A DNA stretch of 64,000 nucleotides. Source: Dendrophyllia cribrosa (taxonomy: Eukaryota; Cnidaria; Anthozoa; Scleractinia; Dendrophylliidae). The stretch is taken from positions 5,109,558 through 5,173,557 of the forward strand of contig JAJLRJ010000007.1 of assembly GCA_024195265.1 (NCBI GenBank). The letters run 5' to 3'. Both the position numbers and the translations under genes were made by a program. Below, one piece after another: positions 57,436 through 64,000 of the stretch. Numbering within the stretch: the stretch's first letter is position 1; each line of letters starts with the position of its first letter. Under the pieces are notes generated by a model, which did not search any database, had not been told where the DNA came from, and worked only from the letters and a program-made list of their open reading frames with translations.

Positions 57436-60400
57436 ATGGCAGATTCTACCAATCCAGACACAGAAGCCGAGTTTGCTCAGTTTGTGCGTTTACATACTGT
57501 AAGACCCATCTCGGCAGACTTGTTTCAACAGGCGTGGATACCATTTGCCGAAGAGGTTTTCGCACGCGGTATAAATAGAATAATCTTGTCAGAGGAGTTT
57601 CCTTTAAGTGGAGACTCGAGCCCGAGCAAATTTATCGCGAAAAACTACTGGGCTTCAGTAACAGCGATCAAACAAACATTTGTAACAGGCCTTCCACCTC
57701 CTTCTAGGAAGGGAAACATAAGTGTGTCTCAGGTAGGTCTATTTGTCATCAAATCAAATTTCCTCGTTTAGAATGTTTTGTAATAATGTTATATCATTTT
57801 ATCTTTAAACTTACATTTAAACCTCCTAGTATAGTCGTAACTGTTTTAGGAGTACCCTATTAAAGATTAAAGGTCATGGACACAGTATCTGCATGTTTAA
57901 CACAGTTATACAACATGAAGACATGTTAAACGCCTGCCGTTTGACGTATTTATTTTTTTAATTATTTATGTATGAGAGTTTTAGTTTGCATTGCCTTAAC
58001 CTCCCCCTCCCTCCCCCCATGAAAAGGCGGTTCCCGCTACACTGGGAAAAATGTATGGAAAAACAATGACCTGTTAATCTCTACAGTGGATCTAAATTTA
58101 GTCGGCGAGTGGAAGGTCATAGTAACCTGCGGACAGGCTTCCAGTCGGACGGCGAGGTCATACGGGAGCGGCGGGGTCCTTTGCCGGCCCTTCGCGCCGT
58201 TATAAAATAGCGCCCCTCCGAGCCAGGAGCCTGTTCGCAGGCTAAGATCACAGGTTCGAATCCTGTCGGATACTCAGATTTTTTTTCTTTGTGCCACGCT
58301 CGTGACATGATGAATATTACATCTTTCTCATTTCATTACCAAGTTAACATTTACCATCTTTCTTTGCTTAACAACAATTACGTCCTGCCATACGGTTCCT
58401 TTAGCATTGCCTTCTGTGGATGCTAAAGGTCCCTTATCAAGTACCTCTAACCCAATCAATCATACCACGTTAGATACTGACCCTGACTCATCCCCAGTCG
58501 TCTCTCTTTCACCTATTAATATTAACGAGAGCTGCGCGGCCGAGGGGAGCGCGAGAGGTGATGGGAAGGAGGAAAGAGGGGTCGCGCTTCGGTCGCGCTT
58601 CTCTCATTCCGCGTCTATCCCCCACTCGCGTCTCCCGCGTCTTGCCTAGAAAGACGATTGGGGACGAGTCAGATACTGACCCAAATAAAGATGAAATACA
58701 ACCTGTCGAGGCGGGCGTAAAGACCCTTGAAAGGCTGCTAAAATACTCCAAGACTCGAAGAGTATTTCTTCACGTGACACCTCATGAAATGGCATTTTCC
58801 CTTGACGCGCGCGATTGGCAGTGCTTTACGCGCGCGATTGGCAGTGCTTGTTTTCTGGTAATCTGAAACTATCTTTCATAGCTGAAATTTTTTCCAATAT
58901 GACATCTAACAAACAAACTGTTTCCCTCCAATAGACAAATTCGGCTAACGCATTGTTGTACTCAATTCAAACCTTTTAGGAATAAGATTCTTTGTTTGCA
59001 ATATTTCCATATAATTTCCATGTCAGTGCTTCATTGATATGGAAATATGACGAACAAAAGAGTTCTAATCCCAAAAGGTTTGAATAGGCCATTTCCGAGC
59101 TGCCTTTAGCCTCTCTATCAAAGCGAGGCTAGGTACGAAAACTTTCATATGAAAATGAGTTTTCATTCACATGCAAATAAAATATTGGGTATAACAATGC
59201 GTTAGCCGAATTTGTCTATTGTCCTAAAGCCTGGTTTCCATATATTCGCAACGATCGCAGCGATCGTTACGATCGACGATCGCTGCGATTCTTGCGACCC
59301 TTGCGATCATATGGAAACCGAAACGTTGCGATCCTTGCGATTGCGATCGCAGAGATAGAAATTTTTCTATCTCTGCGATCGCAATCGCAACGGATCGCAA
59401 CGATCGCAACGTTTTGGTTTCCATATGATCGCATGGGTCGCAAGAATCGCAGCGATCGTCGATCGTAACGATCGCTGCGATCGTTGCGATTATATGGAAA
59501 CCAGGCTTAAGCGGGCAACAATTTCGACGTCAGAGGGTAACATTGCACTGTTGCCCGCTAGCGCACATAATCAGACCGTGACAAAAGGTGGCATGATTAT
59601 GATGGATTGATGTTTACCTCGAGTGCTCGGCGCGTTTTTCAAACTGTGTTGTGTTGTATTTTTTGTGTTGCTATATAACAAATCACTTTAGCTGCTTCCT
59701 CGGGAAACAGTGAATTTTGTTACCTGAACAAAATTCACTGTTTCCTTGGGTACCAGTCATTAAGTGTTTATTGTTTTACGCGGCAAAATACTCCAGGATG
59801 TTTGAAGTCTTTTGCAGCCTTGTCCAGGGCCCCACCATTTTAAAAGCGGAGAAGGCCCTGGGACAAAGTGGAGCCGAGTACTCCTGTAACACATGCGCAG
59901 TGGCGGAGCCAGAGTTGTTTCAAAGCGATGGGGGTAGGGTTAAAGGTTACGGAAGGAGAAGCCAAGAGGGGGTCATCGGCCACAATGCAGCGACACATCC
60001 GGGACATTTAATGAGCTGTCGGCGCTAAATTTGAAAGCTAATTAGCTAAGCGTGCTTCCGACAATAGAGAAAAAGGCCTGAAAATGTCTAGTGGGTATAC
60101 GTTGCGCTTGTTTTACTCATAAACTACTTTTGATAAACTGCATGTATCATACGCCTTTTATAGAAGAAAGATCAATTAAGCCGTGTGGGCGGTTGTCTGT
60201 TGTTTTGCACTGCTACAACATCTGTCAAATTTGACATGAAAGTTCGCTATTTCGGCATCTTGTTTGTATGAGAAAATGGGTTTGGCGCACTTTGAGATAA
60301 AATATCTCTTTAAATAATTGCTCGAATCTTGTTGTATCATAAGGTTATGTTAACTTGACTGTTCAGAAAGCCTCGTGGAAATTTTTCAGGGGTTACAAAA

Positions 60401-61970
60401 AGTGCAAGTACTGTCAAAACGCGAATTTCTAAAACGTCTGCTGGGCATTTTAGCTTTCTCTCCAAATTTATGCTTGATCGATCAAAACTGATCCAAATTT
60501 GAATAATTATTTTCGCAAACAAAAGAATGTTATTTCCCACAGGAGTAGTTGTTGTCGTGGGCCGGCTTGGGGCGGGAGCGTTGTAAAGGTCTTTCAAAAC
60601 AGCCTGAGACTATTTCACAGACCTTTTCAAACATTTTTAACTACGAGCAATACTGAAGCGGAATGCCTAAGTCTGTCACGATAACCCAATGCGCTGTCCG
60701 GGTCAGCGCGAGTCATTGACACACCGCGCTTCATTACTCGGCGCGTGAAATGTCTGTCTTCATGAAACTGCTTTCACAAAACAGCTAGGTTAAAATATCG
60801 GCACACGAAGACAAAGACAAAAAGTGGCCTTCCGTAAATTAAGAGTCAATTGCTCGTTTCACAGAGACAAAAACTCAATAGACAGGCCGATTATTTTTGC
60901 GAATTTCCTTTTGCTTAAGCGCGAGTCATTACGTTTTGCGCTCCTCTAGTCGCTTGTGACTTGCTCTTCACGCTCCTTTGATTCGCGCATAAAGCTCGCT
61001 GCCTTTACTCGCCGTTTTTATTTTTGTGGGGGAAAATTTTATGTGATTTCGCGCGTTCCTCTGGCGTGTAACTGACCCTTCGCGCTCATCTCAACTCGCG
61101 CCTCGCGCTGCTATCAAGACCATTTAGTCTGCATGAAACTATTTCAGATAATGTTTTTGATACACTGGACAGTATGTCTTAATTTTCTCATAAACTCTTC
61201 GAAAAATCGCTTTGAATAGATTTGAATAGGGAATAGTTGAAAGGTGGAGTAAAAATGCGCAACGACGAAGTACGAGCGAGTGACCCGCGCATGGCACTCG
61301 CTATTTGGCAACCGTTTGATTGACAGCAGTTGAATCTGCGAAGAGACTAGAGTATTCCCAAAGCTTAATCGGTTGACCGATTACAGCCGACTAGTTCTGT
61401 ATATGCAAATTATTATGCCGCGCATCAAGAAACTGGGCACTGTAAGTACATGTCGAGGAAGACAATGGCATTGTGAGTGGTAAAGGACCCCGTACTCCTT
61501 CCCTACAGGCCCACCCCTGCTTCGCTCCAACAATGCACTACGAAATTAAACAAATATATATTTAGCAGCTTATGACAAAAAAATATGTTTTTGTTTAACA
61601 GAGTGGGATATTTAAGCTGGTGCACACAGCCAAGGGAGAAACAAATGTTAAACACAACTCCATCTACAAAGCAGGCTTCAAAGCCTTTACAATGATCCCT
61701 TTGCTGCAAGAGTCTCTTACAATGGATGAAATCTTAGAGTACACTGACTATCTGCACAGCATCGAGGGCTTTGAGACATTAGCCGTTTATAAATTGCATG
61801 AGAGTTCTGGACCAGCTAAGGAATGGAATTACAGTTGGATCATTGAAGCATTTTATAATTCTGTTAGCGCGAGTGAAGAATCGGTACTTAAAAACTTGAT
61901 AAATTGCCCCATGGCTAGTAAAACATGGAAGATAAGCATTTATAAGGACTACATCCAAATGGCTGCATAA
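57436..61970 (+). CDS. Uncharacterised two-exon gene, 221 aa
   Basis: Exon 1 is 57436-57732 (99 codons), ending in a strong donor (CAG followed by GTAGGTC). Exon 2 is 61602-61970 (122 residues plus TAA), beginning after TTGTTTAACAG. The phases match (0/0), and a TAA six bases upstream of exon 2 in its frame shows that exon 2 must be spliced. I do not recognise the product. It begins MADSTNPDTEAEFAQFVRLH, has an aromatic-rich middle (FIAKNYWASV), the junction NISVSQ/SGIFKLVHT, and a mostly helical-looking C-terminus (MDEILEYTDYLHSIEGFETL). No signal peptide, membrane segment or catalytic motif is visible. The 3.9-kb intron holds three TIR elements, and additional small exons there cannot be excluded. 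The balanced composition and clean splice sites argue for a real gene. Confidence 0.7.
58117..58245. mobile_element. Small element with AACCTGCGGACAGGC / GCCTGTTCGCAGGCT ends
   Basis: A ~125-bp relative of the termini of the 46046-47109 transposon and of 270-345. It is followed by a tRNA B-box-like ACAGGTTCGAATCCTGTCGG (58252-58271), so it may have inserted in a tRNA-derived repeat. Confidence 0.5.
58929..59221. mobile_element. TIR element with CAATAGACAAATTCGGCTAA ends
   Basis: The right end TTAGCCGAATTTGTCTATTG is the exact complement of the left end. Inner arms share AATATTTCCATAT-type words around 59000-59050. The first ten bases of the window (TTCGGCTAAC) also match this terminus. Confidence 0.75.
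59228..59507. mobile_element. 280-bp palindromic MITE made of GCGATCG words, TAA duplication
   Basis: The left end AGCCTGGTTTCCATATA and right end TATATGGAAACCAGGCT are complements, with TAA directly outside each (59225-59227 and 59508-59510). Nearly the whole element is an imperfect palindrome filled with GCGATCG, CGATCGTTACGATCG and TGCGATC. The 3-bp TWA duplication is the PIF/Harbinger pattern. No coding capacity. Confidence 0.85.
59703..59745. repeat. Short hairpin, 20-bp arms
   Basis: GAAACAGTGAATTTTGTT and its complement are separated by about six bases. It lies in the intron of the uncharacterised gene. Confidence 0.8.
59750..61601 (+). other. Intron remainder of the 57436-61970 gene
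   Basis: CpG-richer stretches, especially 60670-61330, carry many GCGCG/CTCGC words but no clear element ends. ORFs at 59717-60028 and 60499-60684 lack splice sites in a matching phase. Confidence 0.35.
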
Positions 61971-62007
61971 ATTGGTGGCAAAGATACTTGCAACCATGCA
62001 ACGACAA

Positions 62008-62013
62008 AATAAA
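62008..62013 (+). terminator. Candidate polyadenylation signal of the 57436-61970 gene
   Basis: AATAAA 38 bases after the stop codon, well placed for a short 3' UTR. Confidence 0.55.
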
Positions 62014-62093
62014 GCAATCAATTAAACCGCACGATGGTCTACATTTTAATTATACAGTTCAATTTCCTGCAAGCCAGCTTTACTTATGTTTTA

Positions 62094-62273
62094 GTCAGTG
62101 AAAGCTGTATTAAGCGGAAACCCACTATTAAGCTAAGCGGACACCAGCTGCTTGGGTCCCCAAATTTTCTTCCCATATTCACTGTAAAACGAACCTGTCT
62201 TCAGCGGACCCCTCTATTAAGCGGACACTAGCGAGGGTCCCGAGGGTGTCCGCTTAATAGAGGTTTCACTGTA
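62094..62273. mobile_element. Tigger/pogo-like MITE
   Basis: The right end GTTTCACTG and inward AATAGAGG, with TTAAGCGGACACC words throughout, match the CAGTGAAACCTCTATTAAG-type termini of pogo/Tigger elements. The left end CAGTGAAAGCTGTATTAAG is a mutated copy. A TA follows the right terminus. Confidence 0.65.
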
Positions 62274-62740
62274 GTTAAAAAAGCATAAAAGCTAAAAAGG
62301 CACTTTGGTTATGTTTTAGTACAATTTAAAAATAAATCGCGTCAGTTTTTAAACGAATTGATCAGTTTGTTCCCCGGGGTGGGGAGGGGGGAGAATCCCA
62401 CATAAAAATGACGGGGGAACTACTCGTCGGAAATCTTCAAAAAACACCCTAAAAGCAAGCAGAAACTACTCGTTTGATGTGCGTGGCTCAAATGGATTTT
62501 TATCCCTAAGAGGTACCAATTCTGTCACATTTTTTTAATACCGTAAAAATTTAAGAACTACATGCTTTCGACAACCGTCCTGTTGTCTTCGACGGATAGA
62601 AAATGCGGAGAAAGCGAATATGCATACATAATTAAAAAAAGTTTAAAGGGACACTGTCACGAGGGCGCATGAGCGAGTTTTTGGAATCGAAACTTGAAAA
62701 GTTCAGCCTGAATTTTTCAAGTTGAACCGTCAATTTCAAA

Positions 62741-62970
62741 ATGGCGTCGACTAGTGGCGGCGGTGGAGGGAAAAGAACCAATTCGGGACGGAAGAGGAAG
62801 TTCGAAGATCAAGCAGAATATAAGATAGCGTGGTCTAGAAACCACAAACGAATATATTTGGAAAATCGGATATTTAGGTCGTGGCTTCAGGCTAAATTCG
62901 ATGCCGGGTATAAAGCTTCCAGTGACAGCGACTTCGTTGCCCATTTGTTGTCGTTGGAATATCGTCGAAG
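62741..62970 (+). CDS. Isolated first exon, transposase-like, inside the TTAA element
   Basis: Starts at ATG in CAAAATGGCG and runs 76 codons to a donor (CGAAG followed by GTATGC). It encodes a basic N-terminus (KRTNSGRKRKFEDQAEYK), then W...NHKRIYLENRIFRSW and SDSDFVAHLLSLEYRR. A short basic lead followed by a small helical DNA-binding-type segment is what one expects at the start of a transposase. No downstream exon exists inside the element. A role as a Kolobok-type remnant is inferred from the TTAA flanks. Confidence 0.45.
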
Positions 62971-63082
62971 GTATGCTATGTTTTCATGACTTTGGCTTCA
63001 GTTTGCCCTCCTCAGGACGAGTGGCTCCTTGACTGAACCAAAAAAATGAAAAATGAAAGGGAGTAAAAGAAAGAAAAATGAT

Positions 63083-63180
63083 GAGCCTACGACACGAGGT
63101 ATTCCCAGGCGGTCACCCATCCAAGTACTAACCTCGCCCGACAGGGCTTAACTTCGGTGATCGGACGAGAACCGGCGCAT
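63083..63180 (-). rRNA. 5S rRNA-derived segment, 5' end missing
   Basis: The minus strand reads GCGCCGGTTCTCGTCCGATC through TTAGTACTTGGATGGGTGAC to CGCCTGGGAATACC, and ends near GTCGTAGGC. That is about 98 of roughly 119 nt and spans the internal A-box, intermediate element and C-box. The first ~20 nt (GTCTACGGCC in most animals) are replaced by element sequence, and the 3' stem partner is therefore unpaired. It is a pseudogene or a 5S-derived (SINE3-like) module. Confidence 0.8.
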
Positions 63181-63524
63181 GTCAACCCGTGACAGTGTCC
63201 CTTTAAAAATAACAAAAGTAAAAGAATGTAAAACTAGAAATTTAAACGTATGAGTGTCAATGTTTATTTAAAAGAATTCGGTGCTGATTGGGAAGCGGGC
63301 ATGAGTTATATTGTCAGCGTCAACAATTTTTGCAGTGTGCCAGGACTCCATGGTCTTAACATGGCGATAATTGCTTTTGTCAAAAAAATAACAGGCTGTT
63401 GTCGAAAGCTTATAGTTTTTAAATTTTTAACCAGGGAACGTTTTTCACCCGGGTTTTTTTCACTTTTTAATTATTATGGATCCGCGACAATTCGGTGGGG
63501 TCATTTTAGATTTTAGCACCCTAA

Positions 63525-63827
63525 AGGCCCGTTTACAAATACGATTTTTGATGCGATTTTTGTCGCGCTCTCCAATGCAACTTTTGTCGCAAGTGTAAAC
63601 AAGCGGCGATATCTGTGCGATTCGGGTGCGACATTTGCTATGATTTCCCAAAAATCGCCGCCAAGTTGCATCAGGTTTCGAACATGTTCGAAACCTCTGC
63701 GACATCGCGCGACAAATCGCCGCCCGTTTACACATGCGATTTGAAGATGCGACTTGCGCGCGACAATTAAATTGCATCGAAAGGTGCGACAAACATTGCA
63801 CAAAAAATCGTCTGTGTAAACGGGACT
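63525..63827. mobile_element. 303-bp palindromic MITE of CGCGACAAATCGC words, TAA duplication
   Basis: The left end AGGCCCGTTTACA and right end TGTAAACGGGACT are near-complements with TAA just outside each (63522-63524 and 63828-63830). The interior is rich in GTCGC and GCGATTT in both orientations. Confidence 0.85.
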
Positions 63828-64000
63828 TAAGCGGTACCACTCTTCAAATTTCGACCTCTAAAACCGGGTACGAGGAGCACAGGTAAGAAACGACAAACTG
63901 ATCCTTTAATACGACAAGAAGAAAAGATAGAGACAGAAGTGAAATAAAAAAACAAACAGTTGAATATATTTGCCCGATATTTCGGTTTGCAAAACAAACC

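Larger units (their letters stand above)
62647..63202 (+). mobile_element. TTAA-flanked element carrying a transposase-like exon and a 5S rRNA segment
   Basis: The termini AGGGACACTGTCACG and its complement are exact 15-bp inverted repeats, each bordered by TTAA (62643-62646 and 63203-63206). The 556-bp interior contains one coding-looking exon (62741-62970) with a good donor, then most of a 5S rRNA on the minus strand (63083-63180). It is too short to be autonomous. Confidence 0.85.

Noticed and set aside
58117..58308. Minus-strand ORF with YPTGFEPV
   Set aside because: This peptide comes from a tRNA B-box read as protein; not a gene.
58407..58866. Possible middle exons of the 57436-61970 gene (VDAKGPLSSTSNPINHTTLD... 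and ...VEAGVKTLERLLKYSKTRRV)
   Set aside because: The composition looks somewhat coding, but the best acceptor gives the wrong phase for exon 1's donor and the two parts are separated by a GC-rich block; not enough to call an exon.
59717..60028. 103-residue plus-strand ORF in an intron
   Set aside because: Part of it overlaps a hairpin, and it has no recognisable motif or splice context.

Overview
The window is animal nuclear DNA. It is AT-rich and intron-rich, with long intergenic stretches packed with small terminal-inverted-repeat (TIR) elements, tRNA-derived SINEs and minisatellites. Two complete spliced genes with clear human counterparts are present, and the repeats resemble those I know from anthozoan cnidarians. 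I therefore infer an anthozoan, most likely a stony coral; species cannot be set from this sequence.

Layout. 1-8 kb is a repeat landscape with a 131-base G run and a minus-strand, gag-like zinc-knuckle gene (7603-5527). The intron of that gene is almost wholly minisatellite, and the unit is bracketed by 179-bp direct repeats. 8-32 kb has no conserved cellular gene that I can recognise. It holds SINEs, nested MITEs, a decayed DNA transposon (17041-19083), a spacer-free 200-bp palindrome (26223-26422) and arrays of an 88-105 bp unit. 32.9-42.2 kb is a complete six-coding-exon CDK4/6-type kinase on the plus strand (328 aa, PLSTIRE cyclin-binding helix). 42.2-47.7 kb is the tail-to-tail gap, with several TIR elements, one of which carries a RecQ-like helicase fragment. 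47.7-56.5 kb is a complete six-exon THUMPD1 gene on the minus strand (350 aa). Its introns hold tRNA-like sequences, one of them split by an element with an 8-bp target duplication, a 24-bp A-box minisatellite and nested TTAA-flanked elements. 57.4-62.0 kb is an unrecognised two-exon plus-strand gene. 62-64 kb ends in more TIR elements, one combining a transposase-like first exon with most of a 5S rRNA sequence.

CDK6 (cell-cycle entry with D-type cyclins) and THUMPD1 (adaptor for tRNA cytidine acetylation) are not known to work together; they are simply convergent neighbours. The richest signal is the transposon archaeology. Three different element families have TTAA duplications, three palindromic families have TAA duplications, three insertions have 8-bp duplications, and there is a three-level nest. 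All exon junctions were read by eye from reading frames and GT/AG sites.
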